A stretch of DNA of 35,478 bases from assembly GCA_903772945.1 (NCBI GenBank), contig CAICTM010001160.1, positions 1 to 35,478 of the forward strand, read 5' to 3'. Below, piece by piece: positions 1 through 9,667 of the stretch (position 1 is its first letter; every line of letters begins with the position of its first letter). Source of the DNA: Seminavis robusta (taxonomy: Eukaryota > Bacillariophyta > Bacillariophyceae > Naviculales > Naviculaceae). A program made the position numbers and the translations under genes. The notes under the pieces are model-generated. The model was not told the origin of the DNA and searched no databases. It saw only the letters and a program-made list of their open reading frames with translations.

Positions 1-1434
1 GCTTTGCTTGGGAAGACATAGTAATCTACCAAGAATTGATAAGTATTGCCGTGAATCTTGATTTTGCGAGCAAGCTGGAGGCCATGCAAGATGTTTGGAC
101 AACTTGTGGAATTGACAGTTCATCACTGGACCAGTTCAAGCCTGAAGTGGGGACGCAGCAAGCCGCGCAGTACAGTGTCTTTGGCTTCTCGTGGTCAAGT
201 TGGCACGAACAGACTTGCCCACCCTTGCCATTGAAAAGCGATTTCAAATTCAACTGGACATTATCAGTAGAGAATACCGAGCCGACCCCAGATTCTAAAC
301 GGAATGCCCCACTGGACGAAGCTCTCAAAGCGTATCCACTTACCTCCAAGGAAACCATTTGGGACATGAAACGAAAGATTGCTTTTGCGAACGTTGGCCA
401 GGCTGGTAAGTGCAAGAAAATGCAATGTTTCATCTCGTTTGCAGCCCTCTTCCTCACATTTTCCTTCCACAGGCGGGAACGACGTGCGAATGGCATTCCC
501 TCGAATGTGGTGTAAACGAAAAAGTGAAGACCTCGACGAGATCCGTAGCTGCGTTGACAAGACCTACAGGAAGGACTCGCCTATATCCAATGCCTTTGAT
601 CTCGAGCTTCACATGAGTCTTGGTTCTCCGAACAAGTTGCAGAGTCACACTACATTTGCCTTTACCATGCGCAATCCAATCTGGCGATCCATTGCTGCCT
701 ATCAATACCTTCATCACAACAACACCAGCAGTCAATTGGCCCAATCAACCCATCCACTGAAAGAAACCTTTTACAAGCAGTGCTTCCCTACACTTGTCAT
801 TCTACTCGACACGATTGATGGAATTTACAAGCGAGCACGAGTTGGTAAAGATGAAGAACCACCCGCTTTGGAGTATTGCGAAGAACTCGCCATTACCGTA
901 TTCAAAGGAGCCAACATCCAAGTGGGCTCAATCAACGCCCATTTGAGAGACAATTACCAATACTACTATCAACACACTGCCATGAACTATCCAGAGAAGG
1001 AGATCATGGCATTCCGTGCAGACCACATTTGGGATGACTTGGAGAATCTGGACAAAGCCACGGGTGGACCAGGGGTACTATTCGAGCACGACGTTGCAAC
1101 TAAGGATGCCAAGGCCACCAAACAACCTCGACACCGCAGCCTTTGTTGCGTGCTTTGGGAAGAGCTTGAAACGTATCAGACCATTTTGAACAGAGCTACC
1201 AACCTGGATGGACTGAGCAAAGCCGAGAGTATGCGGGATGTTTGGGAAACGTGTGGTATTGGCGGCTTTGACCAATTCAATGACAAAGTTGATGAAAACG
1301 CGACAAGAGGAAAGTTTGATCCTCCAGTATTGTTCACGTTTTCGTGGAAAAGGTGGCATGCCAAGTCCTGTCCTGTAGTGGGCTCAGTGCTGATTTTGTG
1401 CTTTAGGGCACTTGTGGGTACGGTCTGGAACTAA
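1..1434 (+). CDS. Sulfotransferase-like protein, 5'-truncated inverted copy
   Basis: This is the left-arm copy of the gene at 9668-12263, cut at the window edge. Exon 1 remains as 1-405, covering the end of the first sulfotransferase-like domain and the linker. The intron is 406-472 (GTAAG...CACAG, 67 bp) and exon 2 is 473-1434, covering the second domain. The coding sequence matches the right copy until about 1380, where the left has GGG and the right GGGG. This one-base change gives the left copy a different, slightly longer C-terminus. The first ~12 bases are also out of register with the right copy. The single-G difference is the kind expected from a homopolymer sequencing error, so I would not treat the two C-termini as biologically distinct. 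Whether this locus really exists as a second gene depends on the status of the inverted repeat. Confidence 0.7.
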
Positions 1435-1844
1435 CTACCGGTAGCTAGCTTCGCCAGGATACAAGGCATCACTTCGATCGGTTGCCCCCACATGTACGGT
1501 ACCGTAGCACATTCAATTACCATTGCCGTCTTTGTCTACTGATCAAGTTTCTTGGATTTAGTTTAGAACTCACCCTTGAGAGGCATGAATTGTGCTTTGA
1601 ATCTCCAATAAGATTAGTTTCATTCAGTGTGCGGAGCCCACCTTTAACCTTATGATGATGGAGGGAAGAAGCCCTGAACGTGCCGGTATCGCTGCTCGGT
1701 GCTGCAGTTTAAAAACTGCCATGGTTTGCTGTAATGTGCATCACCTGATGCGACTCTAGCTACCGGTAGGAGGGCAGCACCACCTGCAGATCTTCCTTTC
1801 CTGCTGTTTCTTAGATCCGTTCCTTCCTCCTCTATTTGCAGTTG
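1435..1844. other. Intergenic, between convergent genes (left arm)
   Basis: This 410-bp gap separates the 3' ends of the sulfotransferase-like and PhoD-like genes and mirrors 9230-9667. It holds two copies of the 8-bp palindrome TACCGGTA at 1436-1443 and 1761-1768, one near each gene end. No coding potential was recognised. Confidence 0.6.
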
Positions 1845-3257
1845 CTATCTACCAAAAGAACGGACTCCAACTACCACAATGACTACCAATGCCGTGAGGA
1901 CTGACAGTACTGGCCGTGTCAAGTGACCATCCACACAGAACGGTACTTGCGCTACTTCCTCCGGAGTCAATGTATCTTGCTGAAACGGTCGATGCCCCGT
2001 TCGCAGCACGGTCTGACCATTTTCATCCTGCACCACGACTTGTATTGTTTGCTGTTTCCAATCAATATCGATTCGTCCATAATTCCGTCCAATGTAAAAG
2101 TTGTTGCTGCTTTGAAATCGATTTTGGTTGTACTTTTCGAGTACTGGTTGGCACATGAATCCATAAAAGGGTTGACTGCAATAATGAGTCAAACCACTGG
2201 ACGTGACTTCTAAAAAGCTCGACTTGCTCTTGGATACTGTTGTTGTTGATTGTGATTCCAGTGGATTGAATATTTCGGCATGATGTACATCTCCCGACAA
2301 GAGTACCAATCCGGAAATGCCCTTGCCCAGTAGCGTTATGAGTCGCTGTCGTTCCAGTGGAAAGTGCCCCCAACTCTCGACGGTAGGATCCGTGGTCAAG
2401 ACTTGAATGGAACTGACGACAATGTGTACATTGGCTTGACTATTCGTAGTTAATTCTTGCTCGAGCCAGTTCCATTGTTGCTCTCCCAATACAGTGGGTG
2501 CCTTCCAGCAATCCCAAAAGGGCCACCATTGATTGACGTTGAAGCCTGCCAGTGCCCATCGTGTGGCGGCCGACAATCCGGCTCCCAACGGCACTTTCGT
2601 GGCCAGACTGGGGAAACAGTGTTTAGTTCGATGCCATCGTGTGTCCAATAGAATGAGTTTGACTTGTTCGGGTGGAGTGCCAAATGTGACACTGTAGTAG
2701 AGTCCATCTCGTTCTTGTAGTGTTGTTTGACTAGTAGTAGTAGATTGATCGAGTTGTAGAAAGTCCATGAACAAATCGGCGCGGTCTCGTTTGTCTGGCA
2801 TTTCGACGCCAGCATCGTTCCCTCCATAGTCGTGATCGTCGTAGACTCCATAAATTCCATTTTTAACGTGCGACGCAAATTGTCGATATCCAATGGTTTT
2901 GTTGGTCTTCATATCGTGGAAGAGTTGCTTCAAGTAGGTCGTATTGGCAATCTTGCGTTGTGCCGGATAGACGGCATCGCCCGTCCAGACAAACAGATCG
3001 GGAGATTCGGCTGATATGGCCTTCCAAATGTTATTGTCGTGGACATGTCCATGGATTTTGCGTGCATTGTGGCAACTGCCAAAGGCAATCTTGGAGAGAG
3101 TGGCATTGGGATGGGAAATATCGGAGGCGGCGACAACAATCACGGCATCATGCAATAACAACAAGACCAAGAGACTCCACAGCGACATTATTAGCAAGAG
3201 ACCTGGAGAGGGTCTCCGTTGGAGGAGAAATCTACTACGACTACCGATCATGTTCAT
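1845..3257 (-). CDS. PhoD-like phosphatase, membrane-anchored (left-arm copy)
   Basis: This is the inverted copy of the gene at 7817-9229, with the same 470-residue protein. I set the start at the methionine at 3257, which opens a basic-then-hydrophobic signal-like segment. The open frame runs on upstream to about 3314, but that extension differs from the right arm because of indels, so it is unlikely to be coding. The motifs WTGDAVY, YDDHDYGGND and SGDVHHAE are all present, as in the right copy. Upstream, after roughly 160 bp, begins the divergently oriented retroelement fragment. The protein is probably functional if the locus is real. Identity over 1.4 kb is too high for an old duplication without gene conversion. 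Confidence 0.75.
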   Translation of the reverse strand: MNMIGSRSRFLLQRRPSPGLLLIMSLWSLLVLLLLHDAVIVVAASDISHPNATLSKIAFGSCHNARKIHGHVHDNNIWKAISAESPDLFVWTGDAVYPAQRKIANTTYLKQLFHDMKTNKTIGYRQFASHVKNGIYGVYDDHDYGGNDAGVEMPDKRDRADLFMDFLQLDQSTTTSQTTLQERDGLYYSVTFGTPPEQVKLILLDTRWHRTKHCFPSLATKVPLGAGLSAATRWALAGFNVNQWWPFWDCWKAPTVLGEQQWNWLEQELTTNSQANVHIVVSSIQVLTTDPTVESWGHFPLERQRLITLLGKGISGLVLLSGDVHHAEIFNPLESQSTTTVSKSKSSFLEVTSSGLTHYCSQPFYGFMCQPVLEKYNQNRFQSSNNFYIGRNYGRIDIDWKQQTIQVVVQDENGQTVLRTGHRPFQQDTLTPEEVAQVPFCVDGHLTRPVLSVLTALVVIVVVGVRSFGR

Positions 3258-3419
3258 TGTCAGTCTCAAGGAGCCAAGAAAGAAAGAGGAGACGAAGAGC
3301 GCCAGCTGCGCCACAAGTGACTTGTGGGCCCTCTTCCTTGCTTTGGATTTGTTAGAAAGGTATTTTCGTTATGACGGACAGACGACTCGGATCCACAATC
3401 ACGGTTCGTGATTGGGGAT

Positions 3420-5492
3420 GTGTGACTCAAATCAGATGGTTATCCGATCATCATCAGATGGCCAGGTGTACAGGAACGAGGACAATGGTCGTCTAGATGA
3501 GCAACTACAAAGGTTAGGAAGTTAGTCGAAAGATGAATGCAAGGAGCGACGGGATGGAACAAATGTAATGGACGGATGAAGGTCCATAGGTTTAGTAAAG
3601 TGGGAAAGCCCTCCAGGGCCAACCATGCACTTCAAGAAGATAGATCGACGAGATCTATCTGCAGATGAAACTGCGAGAAACAGAGATCGAAAGATCCTGG
3701 TATATGTATGCATATCGGACTCAGTTGTAGAGCTCACAACCTGAACGAGAGAGAAAGAGAAAACGAAACAAATAGCCAGTCTACTAGACAGTAGAGCTGG
3801 AAGGATATGATTAAATTAGAGAAATTTTGCGTTCAAGTTCACACCTTTTCAACACGTTTTAAAACGATAGTATCAGGAAAGAGTGAGCTTGAATCCAGGT
3901 TGTCAAACAGAAAAGAGAAGATTGAGAAGTAAGTAAAGATGTCTACGGAGGTAGAGGTATCATCGTCGAGCAAGTATCCATCTTCGATGGGAAAGATGAG
4001 AAGTTCAGGTTCTACAAGGTCAAGATGATGGCCCATTTATCAAAGTATGGGTACGTAGAACTAATGAAGGACTCTACGGAATCAAACCGGACAACTGGGA
4101 AACCCTACAGGTACGGGCAAGTTGTCGGACGACGAATAGAAAAGGTCGAAAGTATGCAGAAGAAGAACAGCAAGGCTGCTGTAATACTGCTGGACTCGAT
4201 CAATGTGGAGACCATCGAAGGGCAAGTCGCCTTCGACCACTGGCCTCAAACCAAACGACTACCATGTGCTGGGAAATTCAAGGGCATGTGGAGTCCATGC
4301 TGGACCCTACGATGCTGAAGACAGTGTGAGGTAGCAGCTCGACGAACGGAATACTACGCGATAAAATGGACATCAAGGAAAACCCAAAGAAAGTTCGAGA
4401 TTGGACTCGACGTGAAACGCAAGAAGCTAGCGAAGGATGGGTTCAAGATATCGGACGAAAGAGTACACAAGGACCTTCTCGAGAAGATGCCGAAGAAGGA
4501 AGGAGAACTCGGAGTGTATCATGAAGTGAAGAAGAATGTTCTGAGAAGGATCAAGACAAAGGACATGAATAACGGTAAAGAGTGTGGTGGATGACTTATG
4601 CGAAATCTACGATGAGATTAAAGCACGGAACAAGTCGACAGACCACAATGGCGAAACAGCTTTCATGATTGGAGGAAAACAGTTCAGGGCAGATGCAGGA
4701 ACTGTGGGAAGATCGGACACAAGCAACAAGACTGCCCAACAAGAAAGGCTCGAACGGAAGAAGCTACGGAAAAGGTACCAAGGAAAGTCAACGGTAAATT
4801 CAACAGGAACAATGGGAGCAGTAGCGGATTTCAAGGAAAGAAAAGTTCAGCGGAAAGTGCTTCCACTGTGGAAAGATTGGCACAGGAAATCGGATTCCTA
4901 AAACTCAAAGCGGAACAACGAAATGTAGAAGGGGCGAACACAGCACAAAAAAACAAGAAGAGATGGCATTCATGACGATGAGCGATGAAATATCATGCCA
5001 TGCCGAGGAGTAAAGTTGTCAGACGATGAAACAGGGAGTAGAAGAAGCATCGGAATATGAAGGCAAAGAATGGGACGCATCTGGGACGATTTTGAAAGCG
5101 GAGTGACGTGGATGAAGATGGAGAAAGTTGGAGCAATTAACTTATGAGGCGATGGACGCCCTTAAATCTCTCAAGAAGAACAACAACGACTGAATAAAGA
5201 AGAATCAGTCACAACAACAAGAACCCAGACGGTACCTATCTGTCCTGCGAAACAGAGAGCAGGGCAGATTCGACAGCGAAACACTCCACGATTTAAAAGC
5301 AAAACGGCTACAACAAAGAAGTTTTCTGAGAAGGAGGAGAAACAACGAAACGTCAAATTCGCCCACAATCTACGAAGACGGACAACTACTACAGCTGTTT
5401 GAGCGAAGACGACGAAGAAGTAGAAGATGTCGAACAGATTCCAAGTTGCCCGGAACCGTGCTAGAGGCACAGCTGTACCGAGGTTGGAGTCG
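3420..5492 (+). mobile_element. Partial LTR-type retroelement, 5' part (left arm)
   Basis: A retroelement fragment reads rightward toward the fold. About 500 bp of leader (possibly LTR plus untranslated region, borders not defined) precede a gag-like frame starting near 3939. A CCHC zinc knuckle lies at 4694-4735, followed by a lysine- and glutamate-rich region. The sequence turns back at 5492, before any protease, integrase or reverse transcriptase could be recognised. Gag style suggests Ty1/copia, but the polymerase needed to prove it is absent. The reading frame is broken in several places relative to the right arm. I found no second LTR in the window. Confidence 0.55.
3939..4930 (+). pseudogene. 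Retroelement gag, frameshifted (left arm)
   Basis: The frame opens at ATG 3939 but shifts within 60 bases, where the left arm lacks one C present on the right. A gag-type segment then continues in another frame from about 4025. The zinc knuckle C-x2-C-x4-H-x4-C is legible at 4694-4735, but the bases just upstream are scrambled relative to the right arm, putting the knuckle out of frame with the preceding codons. Gag binds RNA and packages the element. This copy could not encode it as written. Because the breaks are mostly one-base gaps, they could be sequencing errors rather than decay. Confidence 0.5.
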
Positions 5493-5550
5493 GCATCATG
5501 GGATGTCGGTTGCTCAATGGGATTGGATGTTTGCTGATCTTCATCATTGT
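5493..5550. other. Loop of the large inverted repeat
   Basis: These 58 nt separate GGAGTCG at the end of the left arm from CGACTCC at the start of the right arm. The loop is open on the minus strand as a continuation of the right-arm retroelement frame, while the plus frame hits a stop. This hints, weakly, that the right arm is the template strand and the left arm its fold-back copy. No LTR, telomeric or replication-origin feature is visible at the turn. Confidence 0.7.
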
Positions 5551-7640
5551 CGACTCCAAACCTCGGTACAGCTGTGCCTTAGCACGTTCCGGGCAACTTG
5601 GAATCTGTTCGGCATCTTCTACTTCTTCGTCGTCTTCGCTCAAACAAGCTGTAGTAGTTGTCGTCTTCTAGATTGTGGGCGTAATTGACGTTCGTTGTTT
5701 CTTCCTCCTTTTCAGAAACTTCTTCGTTGTATGCCGTTTTGCTTTAAATCGTGGGGTGTTTCGCTGTCGGAATTTGCCTTGCTCTCTGTTTCGCAGGCAG
5801 ATAGGTAACGTTTGGGTTCTGTTGTATGTGACTTTCTTCTTTATGTCAGTCGTTTTTGTTCTTCTTGCGAGATATTTAATGGCGTCCATCGTCCTCATAG
5901 GTTAATTGCTCAAGCTTTCTCCATCTTCATCCACTTCTATCTCCGCTTTTAAAATCGTTCCCAGATGCGTCCCATTCTTTGCCCTCATATTCCGATGCTT
6001 CTTCTACTCCTCCTGTTCATCGTCTGACAACTCTACTCCTCGGATGGCATGCATATTTCATCGCTCATCGTCAATGAATGCCATCTTTCCTTGTTTCTTG
6101 TGCTGTGTTCGCTCCTTCTACATTTCGTTGTTCGCTTTGAGTTTTAGGCAATCGGATTTCCTAGTGCCCAATCTTTCCACAGTGGAGCACTTTCGCTGAA
6201 CTTCTTCTTTCCTTGAAATCGCGCTACTGCTCCCATCTGTTCCTGTTGAATTTACCGTTGGACTTTCCTTCGGTACCTTTGTCCGCAGCTTCTCCGTCGA
6301 CCTTTCTTGTCTGGCAGTCTTGTTGCTTGTGTCCGATCTTCCCACAGTTCCTGCATCTTCCCTTGACCTGTTTTCCTCCAATCATGAAAGCTGTTTCGCC
6401 CATTGTGGTCTGTCGACTGTTCCGTGCTTTAATTCATCGTAGATTCGCATAAGTCATCCACCACACCCTTTACCGTTATTCCCTATCCTGTTGTCTTTAT
6501 CCTTCTCAGAACATTCTTCTTCACTTCATGATACACTATCCGAGTTCTCCTTCCTTCTATCGGCATCTTCTCGAGAAGGTCCTTGATGTACTCTTCGTCC
6601 GATATCTTAACCCATCCTTCGCTAGCTTCTCTGCGCTTTCACGTCGAGTCCAATACGAACTTCTTTGGGTTTTCCTTGATGTCCATCTTTATCGCGTAGT
6701 ATTCTATTCGTCGAGCTGCTACCTCACCACTGTCTTCAGCATCGTAAAGGTCCAGCATGGACTCCACATGCCCTTAAATTTCCCAGCAGCATGGTCAGTC
6801 TTTTGGTGTGAGGCCAGTAGGTCGAGGCGACTTGCCCTTCGATGGTCTCACACATTGATCGAGTTCAGCAGTATTCCAGCAGCCTTGCTGTTTACTTCTG
6901 CAGACTTTCGACTCTTTCTACTTCGTCGTCACGACAACTTGCCCGTACCTGTAGGGTTTTTCCCAGTTGTCCGGTTTGATCTCCGTATGAGTCTTCATAG
7001 TTCTACGTACCCATACTTTGATAAATGGGCCATCATCTTGACCTTGTAGAACCTGAACTTCTCATCTTTCCCATCGAAGATGGGATACTTGCTCGACGAT
7101 GATACCTCTACCTCCGTAGACATCTTTACTTACTTCTCAATTCTTCTCTTTTCTGTTTGACAACCTGGATCCAAGCTCACTCTTTCCTGATAGCTATCGT
7201 TTTAAAACGTGTTGAAAAGGTGTGAACTTGAACGCACAATTTCTCTAATTTAATCAATATCCTTCCAGCTCTACTGTCTAGTAGACTGGCTATTTGTTTC
7301 GTTTTCTCTTTCTCTCTCGTTCAGATTGTGAGCTCTACAACTGAGCTCCGATATGCATACATATACCAGGATCTTTCGATCCTCTGTTTCTCGCAGTTTC
7401 ATCTGCAGATAGATCTCGTCGATCTATCTTCCTGAAGTGCATGGTTGGCCCTGGAGGGCTTTCCCACTTTACTAAACCTATGGACCTTCATCCGTCCATT
7501 CATTTGTTCCATCCCGTCGCTCCTTGCATTCATCTCTTCGACCTAACTTCCTAACCTTTGTAGTTGCATCATCTAGACGACCATTGTCCTCGTTCCTTGT
7601 ACACCTGGCCATCTGATGATGATCGGATAACCATCTGATT
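5551..7640 (-). mobile_element. Partial LTR-type retroelement, 5' part (right arm)
   Basis: This is the mirror of the left fragment, reading leftward toward the fold. It contains a leader of about 500 bp (7124-7640), gag from ATG at 7123, a zinc knuckle at 6314-6355 and a charged region down to the loop. Protease, integrase and reverse transcriptase are absent because the sequence folds back first. Its leader starts close to the 5' side of the PhoD-like gene, with the two units divergent, so the insertion may influence that promoter. Element borders and target-site duplication could not be identified. Confidence 0.55.
6118..7123 (-). pseudogene. Retroelement gag with CCHC knuckle (right arm)
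   Basis: The gag-like frame begins at 7123 with MSTEVEVSSSSKYPIFDGKD and continues into a copia-style segment rich in K, Y and F. The zinc knuckle CRNCGKIGHKQQDC (6314-6355) is in frame with its upstream codons here, unlike on the left. Further frameshifts occur between these points, so there is no single open frame. Gag would coat element RNA; without pol this fragment is not autonomous. Assignment to Ty1/copia is inferred from gag style only. Confidence 0.5.
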
Positions 7641-7816
7641 TGAGTCACACATCCCCAATCACGAACCGTGATTGTGGATCCCGAGTCGTCTGTCCGTCAT
7701 ACGAAAATACCTTTCTAACAAATCCAAAGCAAGGAAGAGGGCCCACAAGTCACTTGTGGCGCAGCTGGCGCTCTTCGTCTCTCCTCTTTCTTTCTTTTGG
7801 CTCCTTGAGACTGACA

Positions 7817-9229
7817 ATGAACATGATCGGTAGTCGTAGTAGATTTCTCCTCCAACGGAGACCCTCTCCAGGTCTCTTGCTAATAATGTCGCTGTGGAGT
7901 CTCTTGGTCTTGTTGTTATTGCATGATGCCGTGATTGTTGTCGCCGCCTCCGATATTTCCCATCCCAATGCCACTCTCTCCAAGATTGCCTTTGGCAGTT
8001 GCCACAATGCACGCAAAATCCATGGACATGTCCACGACAATAACATTTGGAAGGCCATATCAGCCGAATCTCCCGATCTGTTTGTCTGGACGGGCGATGC
8101 CGTCTATCCGGCACAACGCAAGATTGCCAATACGACCTACTTGAAGCAACTCTTCCACGATATGAAGACCAACAAAACCATTGGATATCGACAATTTGCG
8201 TCGCACGTTAAAAATGGAATTTATGGAGTCTACGACGATCACGACTATGGAGGGAACGATGCTGGCGTCGAAATGCCAGACAAACGAGACCGCGCCGATT
8301 TGTTCATGGACTTTCTACAACTCGATCAATCTACTACTACTAGTCAAACAACACTACAAGAACGAGATGGACTCTACTACAGTGTCACATTTGGCACTCC
8401 ACCCGAACAAGTCAAACTCATTCTATTGGACACACGATGGCATCGAACTAAACACTGTTTCCCCAGTCTGGCCACGAAAGTGCCGTTGGGAGCCGGATTG
8501 TCGGCCGCCACACGATGGGCACTGGCAGGCTTCAACGTCAATCAATGGTGGCCCTTTTGGGATTGCTGGAAGGCACCCACTGTATTGGGAGAGCAACAAT
8601 GGAACTGGCTCGAGCAAGAATTAACTACGAATAGTCAAGCCAATGTACACATTGTCGTCAGTTCCATTCAAGTCTTGACCACGGATCCTACCGTCGAGAG
8701 TTGGGGGCACTTTCCACTGGAACGACAGCGACTCATAACGCTACTGGGCAAGGGCATTTCCGGATTGGTACTCTTGTCGGGAGATGTACATCATGCCGAA
8801 ATATTCAATCCACTGGAATCACAATCAACAACAACAGTATCCAAGAGCAAGTCGAGCTTTTTAGAAGTCACGTCCAGTGGTTTGACTCATTATTGCAGTC
8901 AACCCTTTTATGGATTCATGTGCCAACCAGTACTCGAAAAGTACAACCAAAATCGATTTCAAAGCAGCAACAACTTTTACATTGGACGGAATTATGGACG
9001 AATCGATATTGATTGGAAACAGCAAACAATACAAGTCGTGGTGCAGGATGAAAATGGTCAGACCGTGCTGCGAACGGGGCATCGACCGTTTCAGCAAGAT
9101 ACATTGACTCCGGAGGAAGTAGCGCAAGTACCGTTCTGTGTGGATGGTCACTTGACACGGCCAGTACTGTCAGTCCTCACGGCATTGGTAGTCATTGTGG
9201 TAGTTGGAGTCCGTTCTTTTGGTAGATAG
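7817..9229 (+). CDS. PhoD-like phosphatase, membrane-anchored
   Basis: This 470-residue protein is a metallophosphoesterase of the PhoD/alkaline phosphatase D type, which releases phosphate from phosphomono- or diesters. Visible family motifs are GSC near residues 60-62, WTGDAVY (91-97), YDDHDYGGND (139-148), an LDTR segment, and SGDVHHAE (about 320-327). The Asp, Asn and His residues of these blocks bind the metals in this family. Residues 20-45 form a hydrophobic signal peptide or anchor, and residues about 447-467 a second hydrophobic stretch ending RSFGR. A protein exposed to the lumen or outside and tethered at the C-terminus is likely. ATG 7817 was chosen because it precedes the signal segment and is shared by both arms. 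An upstream in-frame ATG at 7640 exists only in this arm. The gene is intronless and converges with the sulfotransferase gene. A role in phosphate scavenging is inferred. Confidence 0.88.
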   Translation: MNMIGSRSRFLLQRRPSPGLLLIMSLWSLLVLLLLHDAVIVVAASDISHPNATLSKIAFGSCHNARKIHGHVHDNNIWKAISAESPDLFVWTGDAVYPAQRKIANTTYLKQLFHDMKTNKTIGYRQFASHVKNGIYGVYDDHDYGGNDAGVEMPDKRDRADLFMDFLQLDQSTTTSQTTLQERDGLYYSVTFGTPPEQVKLILLDTRWHRTKHCFPSLATKVPLGAGLSAATRWALAGFNVNQWWPFWDCWKAPTVLGEQQWNWLEQELTTNSQANVHIVVSSIQVLTTDPTVESWGHFPLERQRLITLLGKGISGLVLLSGDVHHAEIFNPLESQSTTTVSKSKSSFLEVTSSGLTHYCSQPFYGFMCQPVLEKYNQNRFQSSNNFYIGRNYGRIDIDWKQQTIQVVVQDENGQTVLRTGHRPFQQDTLTPEEVAQVPFCVDGHLTRPVLSVLTALVVIVVVGVRSFGR

Positions 9230-9667
9230 CAACTGCAAATAGAGGAGGAAGGAACGGATCTAAGAAACAGCAGGAAAGGAAGATCTGCAGGTGGTGCTGC
9301 CCTCCTACCGGTAGCTAGAGTCGCATCAGGTGATGCACATTACAGCAAACCATGGCAGTTTTTAAACTGCAGCACCGAGCAGCGATACCGGCACGTTCAG
9401 GGCTTCTTCCCTCCATCATCATAAGGTTAAAGGTGGGCTCCGCACACTGAATGAAACTAATCTTATTGGAGATTCAAAGCACAATTCATGCCTCTCAAGG
9501 GTGAGTTCTAAACTAAATCCAAGAAACTTGATCAGTAGACAAAGACGGCAATGGTAATTGAATGTGCTACGGTACCGTACATGTGGGGGCAACCGATCGA
9601 AGTGATGCCTTGTATCCTGGCGAAGCTAGCTACCGGTAGTTAGTTCCAGACCGTACCCACAAGTGCC
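9230..9667. other. Intergenic, between convergent genes (right arm)
   Basis: These 438 bp join the 3' ends of the phosphatase and sulfotransferase genes. TACCGGTA occurs at 9306-9313 and 9631-9638, one about 80 bp after the phosphatase stop and one about 30 bp beyond the sulfotransferase stop. Otherwise I see nothing coding. Confidence 0.6.

Larger units (their letters stand above)
1..5492 (+). repeat. Left arm of ~11-kb inverted repeat
   Basis: This arm is the reverse complement of 5551-11075. Paired coordinates sum to 11075 up to about 1380, to 11074 through the phosphatase gene, and drift to 11043 at the fold, so the left arm is about 32 nt shorter. From about 10 to 3280 I see a single one-base difference (three versus four G near 1380). 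Inside about 3280 differences become frequent and are mostly single-base gaps. The first dozen bases of the window also match poorly. The arm is cut by the window edge, so its true outer limit is unknown. Confidence 0.95.

Noticed and set aside
5493..5550. Palindrome centre as a replication origin or telomere-resolution site
   Set aside because: No telomeric repeat, AT-rich origin element or resolution-type hairpin is seen; the loop reads as retroelement sequence.
6528..7049. 173-codon plus-strand open frame in the right arm
   Set aside because: It is antisense to the retroelement gag; the real coding direction is minus, shown by the gag start and zinc knuckle.
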